Source of the DNA: Symbiodinium natans
Lineage: Eukaryota; Sar; Dinophyceae; Suessiales; Symbiodiniaceae
Direction of reading: 5' to 3'
NCBI GenBank assembly: GCA_905221605.1
Contig: CAJNDS010002418.1
Coordinates: 313,953-377,952 of the forward strand
Length of the DNA: 64,000 bases
Positions 1-10,046 of the stretch are shown here, piece after piece; within the stretch, counting starts at the first letter, position 1, and each line of letters opens with the position of its first letter. The notes beneath the pieces were generated by a model, which worked only from the letters and a program-made list of their open reading frames with translations, ran no database searches and had not been told where the DNA came from. A program made the translations under genes and the position numbers.

Positions 1-685
1 CTCCCAAGAGTATGAGCCTTGAAGCCTTGCACGCTCGTGTTGTGAGCCAGGGTTCTGAGAAGGGGCTTGCGTGCATGGGGTGAAGCATGGTGAAGCGCTT
101 GCAAAGTGGGAGCTGCTTCGTGCATGATGACAAGAATTGGAGTATTCGAGCCTACTGCGCCGTGAGAAGAAACACCTCCCGCAAGGTCTGAGAGCCTAGC
201 AGCTTGAAGTTGATTTGAATTGAATTGTTGGTGATGGACACGTCCATTCGCGGTCCCTTCGCAATGCCATTCTGCGCTGCTTGTGTTGCGCATGTCTGGA
301 ATGTGGCATAATGTGGCTACCGGTGCAGGGCAAGCTCGATGCTTTCTGGAACATGCTCTGTCTGCGTGCTCTGGGCATTCTCTGAGAGCATGCCGTGAGA
401 GGTATGCTGTGAGTCACGTGAGGGTATCCTCGGAGAGTATGCTGAAGCACTGAGGCTGGAGATACGGTTCTATGCCAAAGGGCTTCGAGGTGGTGACGGG
501 TGAGACGCCTAGAAAAGGATGACTCGGCAAAAGGGCGGTGCAAGCCTGAGCGCAGTGGGTTATGAATTCGGAGGCAATGCTCGCTGGCGTTGCGTCTGCC
601 TTCGGAGGCGCGATCCAAGTTCCGAGAACCTGGCTTACTTGAGTTAGTCTTTTTTGCTCACAAGCTGTCTCATCCAAAGCAAAAG
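1..685. other. No supported gene
   Basis: Moderately GC-rich sequence without a recognisable domain. Short open frames occur on both strands, but none has a convincing exon boundary or family resemblance. Confidence 0.4.
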
Positions 686-1560
686 GCCGCCGTGAAACTT
701 GCCCTGCCCATGATGGTGGACCTCAGCGCCAGCCTGGCATGGGCACATGCATGTTTCCGCCCCGCCATGATGTCATCGGAGTGCCTTTGCAGGTTGCCGG
801 GCGGACGCTGCGAGCTGGTCAAACCACAGATCCTGAAGGCCACGGGGGCGAGAGACTAGCGACATTGAACGGGTTCCACTTTAGCGAGGCACAGACTGCA
901 TCACCTGGCTTGCGGAGTCCCTGGGCCTCCTGGAAGATCACCTGGTGCGGAACATTGCGGAATTCTGTTCGGAACGCTGCGGCACTCAGCATCGGCAGCC
1001 CTTGGCCTTCGCCTTCCGCCAGGCTGATGAGGGTGCCGACTTGCTCCTGGCGGCCGAGCTTCCGTGGGACTCCAATGGTTGAGCGAAGTCCTTGCAAAGG
1101 CACCTACAGGGGCACCAACCTTCAGGCTGTTGGCAGCACCGGCTCTGCTGGCCAACACGAGCTGTGCAACGCTGTCGCCTCCGAGCACCCGAGGCCAAGC
1201 GACTTTGACTTGCAGCCATCTTGTGATATCTTGTGGCATGTCTTGCCTTGATGGTGCCGATGTTGCCAGATGACCTGTGCCCTTCCGACATCACAGAGGA
1301 GGCAACGGTAGTTCGGCAGTTGAGATATGTCGAGTGCCCAGCTGTCCTCAGAAACTGCTGGAACTGGACTCCTGGGCAGGCTCTGGGAACTGACCCGACA
1401 CTTGCAGCATTGTCGCTCGGGCCCATGCCCTTCGACAGGTTTCAGGAGAATGACTGTCTTGTCCCAACTTTGCATGACTTGACCATTCGAGAAGGTCAGC
1501 ACCTCGAACCAGAGATTCGCGTGGCGTGGCGCCGGCAAAGTTGCAACCAACTCCTGCTCT
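686..1560 (+). CDS. Unrecognised multi-exon gene (partial)
   Basis: Four stretches read as protein between plausible AG acceptors: about 686-753 (hydrophobic, Ala/Leu/Met rich), 895-1077 (acidic and helical, starting CITWLAESLG, no stop until TGA at about 1079), 1100-1230 (Ala/Thr/Pro rich) and 1270-1540 (starting DDLCPSDITEEA, with a Trp pair and a charged end). The last is the longest and ends at a TAG near 1560, which may be the true stop or an in-frame intron stop. The frame changes between blocks as expected for introns of 20-150 bp. I recognise no family. The start codon is not identified and the gene may begin upstream. A shadow reading on the minus strand is open but looks less protein-like. 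Confidence 0.35.
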
Positions 1561-3217
1561 AGTCCTACAGTAGAGTCCTACAAGCCGCGAAGTCAGTGGA
1601 TGCAGGTTCCGATACGAGGGAACGAAGCCGTGCAGTGAGGACCTCAAAGTGAGGCTTCTGTGCTTCTCAAAAAGGCTGAAACAGGCTGGCACGAGTAGGA
1701 ACGTATTGCATGGCTCAGGTCGGCTGCGGCGCTGCCCACTCTTTTGGGGCAGACCGAGCAGCCCAGCCCCATCCCCATTCCGGCAGATCCCCATTCGGGC
1801 TTGGAAAGCTTTGGTCTGCGTATGCCTTTGCCTCAGGCGGGGTGTTTGCCCTGCGCAGCTCCTGGGGCGCTTCGTGCCCTCTTCCGGTGAGCAAGGCGCA
1901 GGGCCTCGGAATGCAGAGCATGCGACATTATGCGGCATCTTGTGAGCCATGTTGAGCCTGCAGGCCTCCAATCCATTCGAGGAGCAGTTCTCGCCCTTGG
2001 GTTCGCTGTTGGGCCACGGACAAAGGCGAGGTATCTCTTTCTCTCTTTGACTTTTTTCCCGCCTTTAAAGAGCGAGGGCCTTGGGATGCTGAGACCGGGT
2101 TCTCCTCACAGGAATCCAGTGGCCATTCCTGCAGACGATGCAGCCAGATAGGTGCACCTGTCTGGTTAAATGCGCCTGTGAAAAAGGGCCTCTGCCAGAA
2201 TCCTATAAGCTGGAGTTAGAGACTTCCGCTGAAGAAGTGTGAGAGTTCTGAGATGTTCTGAGTCCGCAGGCTTCCGTGCACAGGGGACGCTGAGGCCTGA
2301 AAAATCTGCAGGCTTCGGCTGCGCTTAGATGCAACCCACAGCGAGCAGCTTGCAAAATGGCATCTCAGCGAGTCATTGTTGGATACCTGCACCGTGCATG
2401 TGCTCTTTGCCTGACTTCAACGCACAACAAATCATCTGATTGAGAATGTACTATTCGAAAATACCTTGTTTCGCTGAAGCATCTTTATGTGTTGCCTAAA
2501 CGAGGAACAGCGGGATGCCGTGCTTTGGAGAGAAACCGCCCATGCTTCGGCAGACCGAGGGCGCATTTGGTGATTTTGGGACTGCTAGGTCCCCGATGAG
2601 GATTGGCGCTATCCTGGGAACATGTTGAGCTCTCTTACCATTTCTACCTTCATTTTCGCCCGTGTGGTGTCTGCCTTGCGTCATCGTGGTTTTAGGATTG
2701 CTGCCACGGGGCGTCGGAGCTGTGCATTCCCGCAGCATTTTCGCCAGTCCAAGAAGCCAGCCATGACGCTGCAGCTGGGACGTTCATCACGGAGATGGGC
2801 CTATGCGCCCAGGTCTGACACTTAAGAGAGCCGCTCTCGTTTTGTTGAGCCTTTTGCAGGCGCACCTGCACACATGTGTGCAATCAGTTTGTGTACAAAG
2901 AGGTGCACAGAGGAGCATGTGTGCGATTGAAAAGGGGAGCTTCCTTCCTCCGTACTTCCCACAGAACTTTTGAGGCCATGGCCGAAGAAGCTGCTGCGAT
3001 GCTGTGCTCTGCTGGCTCTCCTGGCCCGGCTCCCATTTTCTTGCTCTTTTTTTTTTGTGTCACACCTTTTTACATTTAGTGGGCTACCATGGCTACCATT
3101 GAAATTCGCGCGGATGGTTTTTAAATGCCTCTCGTGCGCAAACAGAGGCCTTGGCCGCAAACTCACTTCCCAAGAGGAGCTCGGACGTATTTACAGACAT
3201 CCTCTCTTGGCAGCACC
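1561..3217. other. No supported gene; isolated open frames
   Basis: An open + frame at 1710-1955 (Ala/Ser/Gly rich) and a hydrophobic one at 2970-3060 could be exon fragments, but neither has a partner exon or a known motif. T-rich tracts occur near 2037-2060 and 3045-3060. Confidence 0.3.
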
Positions 3218-3258
3218 CGAGCAAAGCGAGCAAAGCGAGCAAAGCGAGCAAAGCGAGC
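3218..3258 (+). repeat. 9-bp tandem repeat, unit CGAGCAAAG, 4.5 copies
   Basis: Four exact head-to-tail copies plus a partial fifth. Because the unit is a multiple of three it stays open in all frames (for example Glu-Gln-Ser on +). It may lie in an exon, since the preceding frame from about 3130 reads as charged protein, but that is not established. Confidence 0.9.
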
Positions 3259-5479
3259 GGTTTTGAAACGTGTGGAGGACATTCTCGCCGCTTGGCTTCG
3301 GCAAGAGCGAACTCAAGCCGGAGGCGGAGAGTCCTCATGGAGTCGTAGAATGTCGGAAACTTGGAGCAGATGCATGCTCTGTCACGCTTCTGCCGGTCCA
3401 GGTCCAAATGCATGCCAATGGCCCCAATGGTCACAGTGGTCCAGCGCGTGGTCCCGAGACCCGAGCAGAGGACGCGGGCTGTGATTCATCGCGGAGACAC
3501 AAACCCTCTCATTTTAGGGTCAAGTTGGTCCTGCGATGAGTCCTTCTGTGCTATGTCGCATAATTGGAGGAACCTGCGTTCTTTGACTCCTTCCTGGACG
3601 GACTCCAAACTTCTGCCAGGGTGCTACCAGCCACTTCCCTTCGTTGCTTGTTTGCCATGCCCGCGCCGTACTGCATCACATGCTGAAACATTGATGATCC
3701 AGCATTCCATCATATTCCCCCCCCCCCCCACACTTCTGACAAATAGGCACGAATACTTTCTTAGGATGAAGCTTGTAGCGCTACTCTAAGTCTCAGAGAA
3801 GGAGCCTCACCGGGGCTTGATATATATGTGTATATATATATATATTTCTGCGCATTGTCGGAATTTGGAGGTAGTGACATTTGCAAGTGCTTGTGCGGGC
3901 CGCCTCGGCCTAAGCCACGGCACGTGCACGTCGGCGGTCCTGTGAGCACCTCGGAGCTTCCAGTCTGCACGGCGCTGCGGCTCACGGAGAATGATGCCAG
4001 AGAGCAGCCCTCCCGAAACCTTGAGCACGAGCCTGGGCGGGGTGGAGCTGCCAAGGGGTCCAAGTTTTGGAGATGGCGTGGGGATGGTGTGGGGGTCGCG
4101 GGGGTCCCATGTGGGGTTGCAGTAGGGCAAGGAGACCCTTCCTGGTCTGCTTGTTGCAGATGCAAAATCGGCCGGCGGCCCGAGGGGAATTTGTAGGATG
4201 TCCTCTCTTGGCACTTGTTGGACGCGTCTGGACGAAGTTTTTTGTGGCTCAGCTTCGAGTCGGAACGTGCTGCGCCAATCAGAGAACCTCATAGCATGTC
4301 ATAGCATTTTGCATCGAACGCTGCCAACCAAACAGCTCTCCCTTGCAAGTAGATCAAGCGCTTTTGCGGCTCCACTCCAACTTTTGCATTCGACGCCAAG
4401 CTCCTCAGCCTTGTGCTTACGCTTCCTCGTTTATCACAGCCTTTTTCATGGCTGGAGGGCAGCTATGGGAGGCTTGGCATCCGCTATCCCAGAGTCGGAA
4501 GTCTTTGTGTCTGTGATGCAAGCTGGCCGTGATTTGGTTTTTGCAACAGGTCATAGGCGGATCTTCTGGTGGGGGGATCCTGGTGCGCGAAGGCCTCTTG
4601 AACGCAACTCAAACCTTTGCACCTCATAAAGCGTCCACCATGCCGGAGCATGAACCCCTCCGAAGTCGTAGGCCCGAGCCTCGTCGTAGACCCGCAACCT
4701 GCCTGAAGGTGAGAAGCTGGCGTCTGCTGAGCTTCCCTTGCGATTGGCCAATGGTGCCATCATCAAGCAGAAGGACTCCTAGTCGAGCCTTGAGGCTCCA
4801 TGTCTTCGATGTGCGCATCTGCCGGTGCATCGTTGCCTGACTCGGCCTGGATCTCCACCTCGTCGTGCGTTGGGTTAAGGCTTGCCTTTGATCGGAATCA
4901 TGTCAGGTGCTATGGCTCTTGTCGGGCAGTAGGAATAAAAGCTGGGGATGGCATCGGCAGAAACACACGGGAACATGCACGCATTTTCGCTGCAGGAGCT
5001 GAAAGGTGAGCGACTTCATTTCGAGCTTGTGGGTGGCACTGGGCCCAACGCTGGCTGGGTCAGTCTGAAGGTGAAGGCTCAATCTTAGTTCTGACTGGCT
5101 GCTGGACCTTGAGTGACATGTGGCAGCTGGCTCAGGGTCGTGAATTGCTTCGACCAGTTGCAGACGAAGGCGGGCATGGGCTGGCACGAGCACCTGCGGC
5201 CGTCCGGCCCTCTCTCGGCCACGAGTATGACTCGGCACCAAGAGAAACTCCTGCGGCACGGAAACACCAAACGAAGCAGCAGCAGCAACAACGCTGCGTT
5301 CAGAAAGAACGGCAGAAGAATGAAAGGCATGCACATCCACAATGTGCCATAACAGCGCCAGTGTCGTAGCACCGTCAAACTGCATTGTTGTGAGCCAACA
5401 TCCAGCAGCCTTAATACACAAGGTGGTTACGAAGACAGCGACTGTTGGCACCATAATATTCAGCAGGCTACAAGGACCA
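3259..5479. other. Unassigned region with simple repeats
   Basis: Contains a run of 13 C at 3717-3729 and a TA-rich microsatellite at about 3819-3846. A + frame is open at 4198-4629 (Ser/Leu rich, 143 codons) and a minus frame at 4903-5514 (203 codons, hydrophobic at its start). Neither shows a domain, and ORFs of this length are expected by chance at this base composition, so I do not call genes. Confidence 0.35.
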
Positions 5480-6169
5480 CATACCACCATCATTGCAAGT
5501 ACGTCGGAAGGCAAACGGCGTCCATTTTGATGCTTTTAGAGGGGCGTCCCCGCATGGGCTTGGCTTGGGAATGCTTGGACGAGTCGTTTTCAGAACATAG
5601 GAGACCCACTGAATTTCATCGAACTTCTTATGTTCCTTTTGTCGTCATGGAGCGGGTTCCTCAGGCGTCCCCTGGTGGCTGAATCCGAGCCGCTTGAAGG
5701 GCACCATTCTCTTTCTTTCCATCCCGTGGAAGGCCGGACACTCGGGTTCTTGGGATCCTCGGAGTTAGAGCTGCTGCATATCGCTCATGAGTTTATGCCT
5801 GAGTTTCACGAACTTCCGTAGCCATCCCTGTTGAAGAAAACTATCTGCCAGGGACACATCGTCCACTTGCGACGTATAGGCCTGACGTGCTGGAGCGATG
5901 CTGCGTTCTGGCAACAGTTCAAGCATGCTGTCTGACCCTCCCTTAAAGGACTTTGGTTTGTTGGGCGACCTGGCTACAACGTGCATTTCGCCTGTTTTCC
6001 AGAAGATGAGGCGTTGGATTCTCTGTGCAGGATTGACGCGATTAGGTGAGACCATGTCCAGTGTGAGGGAATGTCGGGACAGGCCGAGCTGAAAAAACTT
6101 GGCTTCCAAGTTCATGCTGTGGCCTCGGAAACCTTCAGAAACTGCCAACGTGACGTCGGTGTTTTTCAT
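5480..6169 (-). pseudogene. Possible minus-strand coding remnant, identity unknown
   Basis: On the minus strand, 6169 to 5765 is open for 134 codons and reads as a plausible mixed-charge protein whose end (about 5790-5765) is rich in Leu, Lys and Met. The next minus frame, about 5755 to 5480, also reads as protein: one stop interrupts it, then a stretch containing EIQWVSYVLKTTRPSIPKPS runs to a stop. Adjacent readable blocks separated by stops could be exons, or a decayed gene or mobile element. Competing + frames over 5630-5821 and 6099-6485 are also open, so even the strand is uncertain. I recognise no family. Confidence 0.2.
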
Positions 6170-7267
6170 GCTCCATGCCTCTCAAAGGCAGCTTTCGACC
6201 CAGGTGACCGAAGGAGACGAGCGAGTCTGCTCAGAATTTTTCCAGCTTATGGAGGCCTCCACCTCAACCGTTTCAACCACTCAAGTCGGTGGGGCTGATG
6301 TAGGTACAGGCGATGTTTGTTACTTCGTTGTATCATTGCCGCAACTGAACCAGCGCTCTGCTTCTCTGTGCTCCAGCCGCCACCCGTATCAGATGTATGA
6401 CCATCATCGTATGCAGAAGGGCCGGTGGGGGAAAGCGTACGATCAGAGCGGCTGCAGAGACGAATGCAACCTCCACTTGTTCTAGCATCTTGTATCGTGC
6501 ATCTTCAAACCCTCCAAATTGCCTTAGCCCTGAACTTCCTGAAGCTCCCATTCAATTCGTTCGTGTGTCGTTGTTGTGTTCTTGACAGCGTTGCCAGGAT
6601 GGATTTCGAGAAGTTGCCAGGCGCCCTGGCGACTTAGACCAAGACGAGGGCGGAGCTTCGATGTTCACCTTCGCGCTGAGGCGGATAGAGTGATGAGAGA
6701 GATGCGACTGGACATGATGAGAAGAATGGTGCTGTAAGGGTGCAATGCTTTGCCTCAGGGGGATGGCGCAGTTCGTGGACAAGAACCAGGACGGCCGTCG
6801 AGCATTGCGGGAAATCACGCTTTGAACTCTTGGTTCGCAGGATCCACTGGCATCATACTTCGCCTTTTGCCTTCGCACGCTTTGTCCCGGCCACAGAGAT
6901 GGTATGGGAATTTGAAGCTTGCATGGCAGATCATGGCAGCATGTCATGAGGTGCTGTGAAGCCTGATGCCCGAAGCCCAGTTGGGCCACACCCCTCTTGC
7001 ATGGCTCAGCTCTGCCCTGCTTGAGCAGGTTGTGGTCTGTGACACATTCTGCTCGACAGCGGTGGCATGTCCGCAAGTAACACCATGTCAAGCTAGGAAT
7101 GCCAAGCTGTAGAGCACTTGTAGAGCTGTTCAATCCGGGCCTGAGAGCCTCTCCACCACTCTCCAAGGGCCTGGTTCCTGCTTGGTGCGCTGCGGAGGGT
7201 GCCACCTTCATTCCGGTGCAGTCACCTGGGATCCCGGAGGCGGGCAGTTTGCAGGGGGAATCAGTTC
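6170..7267. other. No supported gene
   Basis: A 273-codon minus-strand open frame covers 6552-7373 but is rich in Ser, His, Arg and Cys with no domain pattern and runs into the repeat that follows, so it is treated as a chance ORF. Short + frames near 6640-6740 end in a charged Met/Arg-rich stretch that could be an exon. Confidence 0.3.
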
Positions 7268-7378
7268 GAGTGATCCTTGCCCATTTAGGCGCATGGCACC
7301 GCAGACCCCACCCCCACAGACAGCAAAACCCCATTGTCCAATCATTTTTCCCAACCATTTTCTCCAACAGCATACCAC
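7268..7378 (+). repeat. Left inverted repeat of the AT-rich island
   Basis: Starts GAGTGATCCTTGCC and ends near CAACAGCATACCA. The central part is diverged from the right copy, with several small gaps. Similarity to the right copy stops at the outer edge, consistent with an element boundary. Confidence 0.55.
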
Positions 7379-7506
7379 TTCATCTCGATCTCCAAATACT
7401 TTCTCCCAACGAGCATACCATCAGTTTTCCAGCACTTTTTCCAACTTTTCAGACCTCATTTTCGCATTTTCAACTAGCCAACCACTTGCCCCAAGCGTCC
7501 AAAGCG

Positions 7507-7537
<31 letters not shown>

Positions 7538-7551
7538 AAAAAAAAAAAAAA
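7507..7551 (+). repeat. Poly-C run (21) directly joined to poly-A run (24)
   Basis: An uninterrupted block of C from 7507 to 7527 is followed immediately by A from 7528 to 7551. The A tract could be a decayed retroposition tail, but no adjacent retroposed gene is recognised. Confidence 0.9.
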
Positions 7552-8525
7552 TCGCGCCATGTTCCCCTCAAAAACTCAACACACTTTGCCACGTTTTTCA
7601 TTCAATCCTATAAGAACTGCACTGTTCCACAACCTTTTCCATCAAAGGCCGCCCAACAGCAAGCATTGATCCACAGCCTGGTGTCACCCCGAAATGGGCA
7701 AAGTCCACCTCATGGAAATGCTACCACCCACCCCAAAGAAAAAAAAAGTACACAATCTTAGGAGTACACCCAACACCCTACCTAGGTGCCATAGCCCAAA
7801 ATAGGCAAGGGGGTCTTGTAGAGTTTGGTTCAGGGTTTGGGGTTAAGGGTCAAGCATTCGCTTCAGCTTCTTGGATTCTCCGTTCAGGTTATAACTAGCA
7901 TGTAGATCTAGTTCAGAAGCAGTAGACATGTTTATTTACATTACCATATTGCTGGAAAAGCAACTGAGTACTGTTTTGGATTGATGAGATGACCAATGCT
8001 TATTTTGTTCCAGTGCTTTGCGTGTTTAGGTTTTTCTTCTACATGCTTAGTATCGTTGCAAAGAATTTCGGTGTGTTCAATCATGTTGAGTGTTTTTTAT
8101 TTGTTCCTGATCTTCTCTTACTTTGTTGTCTAACATTTGCAAGAATGTTGTCAGAATCTTCCGCATCCAAAGTATTGAAATACACCTGTTTTCTCTTTTG
8201 TCACTCGGCAGAGTTATTTTGTCTCTCTTCAGCTTTTTTTTGGCTTGTATATGGTATATGTTCAGGTTTGTGTAATTCATTTTCCATTCTTATGTATATA
8301 TATATAGGTGTTATATCTTTAAGTCATTTGCCTCAGGAAATGATACTCTTAAGAGTTACTGGACCACAACTTTTTGACAAACTTCTCTAAGGATTCAGAA
8401 CAAGTCAAGGTGTAACTTAAGGGTGTTGATTGACACAGTATGTTCGCGTAAAACAATTGATATCTTTGACTTGCCTACAACGACAGCATTTTCTAACGAT
8501 ATTGACATCTGGTGCACTATATGTT

Positions 8526-8603
8526 GGGATGTTCCCCCTTATACTGTCAGTACCCGCTACTACAATCCCTATTACGGACTGTTAGTATAAGGAGTGACAT
8601 CCC
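8526..8603. repeat. Imperfect palindrome with 28-29 bp arms
   Basis: The left arm (8526-8554) begins GGGATGTTCCCCCTTATACT. The right arm (8576-8603) reads, in reverse complement, GGGATGTCACTCCTTATACT. Most positions pair, leaving a loop of about 21 bp. It sits inside the AT-rich island and could form a cruciform or represent a small nested inverted-repeat element. Confidence 0.75.
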
Positions 8604-9732
8604 AAACAAGATGCATAAAAATCAACGAGTATTTTGTTCTTTTTATTGGCAGTATATTAAGTAATATACGGGGCTCTTGTCAAAAATGGATATATTTATA
8701 ACACGATGTTTTCCCCTTCAGATTTAATAAAACGAATTACGAATCAATATCATTTCCACAATCTTATGGTGTGCTTATGTATCTGTTCCTCACACGAGAG
8801 TAATGGGACTTTCTAGGTGTCACGAATGTTCGTGAGTCTCTAACGAGCTTCTGGGCAGGGTCTCTATACACTGTCAAGTTACTTTCGTTTACTTATTGAT
8901 CCAACATACTTAAACTGTTCTTTAGGATACTTACATCCTTAGCCTTTCAACATCTGTCTCCAATATCTCGCATTCTTCTGGTGTTACCATTGTCACCCCG
9001 TGTCACAGATTTCAACTGATCCCAATTGATCTACCGCACCTTCTTGAACAAACCATTGTCTGGAGTGCTTCCACGGCCAACCTTCCAACTAGTCCTGCCC
9101 CCAATGATTGTCTTCCCTTCGTTGTTTATCTTGGTTTCTTAGTGAAAAGTTTTCTGTTTTACATTGGCAAGGTAAGCAGTTCAACCCCTCTGCGTTTAAG
9201 TGCAAGCCACCTTCGTCAATGCCGTGTAGTTGTTGCCCTGCTGCATTGCATATATATCTAGTGAAGAAGGCATGGCTCTCACCTCAAAGTCGTAAATATT
9301 CCCTGCAAGTGTTAACAACATCAAAGAACAAACATATACTGGACAAATCAATGCAACTTAACTCAGAATAATAATATAATGATAGTATTCTTTTTTCGTG
9401 TCTTTCCCGTTGCTACTTGAAAATGTTTCCTGATACGCTGGGGAAGGGAACCTGCTTACGATCAGTGATGCAGCTACTTGATTCGGGCAATCCAAACTGG
9501 AGGCTATTTATCATGTTGTCGTTACTATCAGCCAAAACCAAATCCTTAAGTATATGCTTTATTGAGGTTTTTGTTAATACATTTTTGCGGCTCTTAAAAC
9601 TCTAGCTAAGGTTGTGATGCTACATCGTCGCCTTATTCAAGTATTATATTTCGAATACTTTCGTAAGCAGAAGTATTTAGCTTCTGGTGCACGTTATTCT
9701 TGAACCGTAGTTCGGGGGTGCGGGGGGATGAT

Positions 9733-9823
9733 GGTATGCTGTTGGAGAAAGTGGTGGGAAAAAAATCAGTGGAAAAGGGGGTTTTGGTGTGTGCGCAGAC
9801 ACCTAAATAGGCAAGGATCACTC
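9733..9823 (-). repeat. Right inverted repeat of the AT-rich island
   Basis: The reverse complement starts GAGTGATCCTTGCCTATTTA at 9823 and runs inward to about 9733, matching the left copy at 7268-7378. Confidence 0.55.
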
Positions 9824-10046
9824 TAGCTAGATCCAGGGGGGCCTTCTCAGGGAGCAGTTTGCAGGACCACACGGCGATCAAGGAAGGCAAGGACGGCGAG
9901 GGAAAAAAGCCCCTTGGAGGCAACTGGACAGCATTCTCCCTTCCAAGAACACGAGGCTTGACAATTGGGGCTTGATGAGATTGCCGGAGATTGCCTAAAA
10001 TTTGCTCATTGTTGGGGGCTTACCCTGTTGCCTTGCGACTGCAAGG

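Larger units (their letters stand above)
7268..9823. mobile_element. AT-rich island bounded by inverted repeats; candidate transposable element
   Basis: About 110 bp at 7268-7378 matches the reverse complement of about 9733-9823. Both outer ends begin GAGTGATCCTTGCC going inward and share further blocks, such as CATTTAGG/TATTTAGG and CTCCAACAGCATACCA. The interior, especially 7800-9700, is markedly more AT-rich than the rest of the window. Two long T-rich + frames (7989-8390 and 9108-9371) show no transposase motif. No clear target-site duplication is visible just outside. It may be a non-autonomous DNA transposon or an older compound insertion; the alternative is two unrelated copies of a dispersed repeat in opposite orientation. 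Confidence 0.5.

Noticed and set aside
6552-7373. 273-codon minus-strand ORF
   Set aside because: No domain, odd composition, and it crosses the inverted-repeat boundary at 7268.
7989-8390. 133-codon hydrophobic + ORF in the AT-rich island
   Set aside because: Phe/Leu/Cys richness follows from T-rich DNA; no membrane-protein family or splice context supports it.
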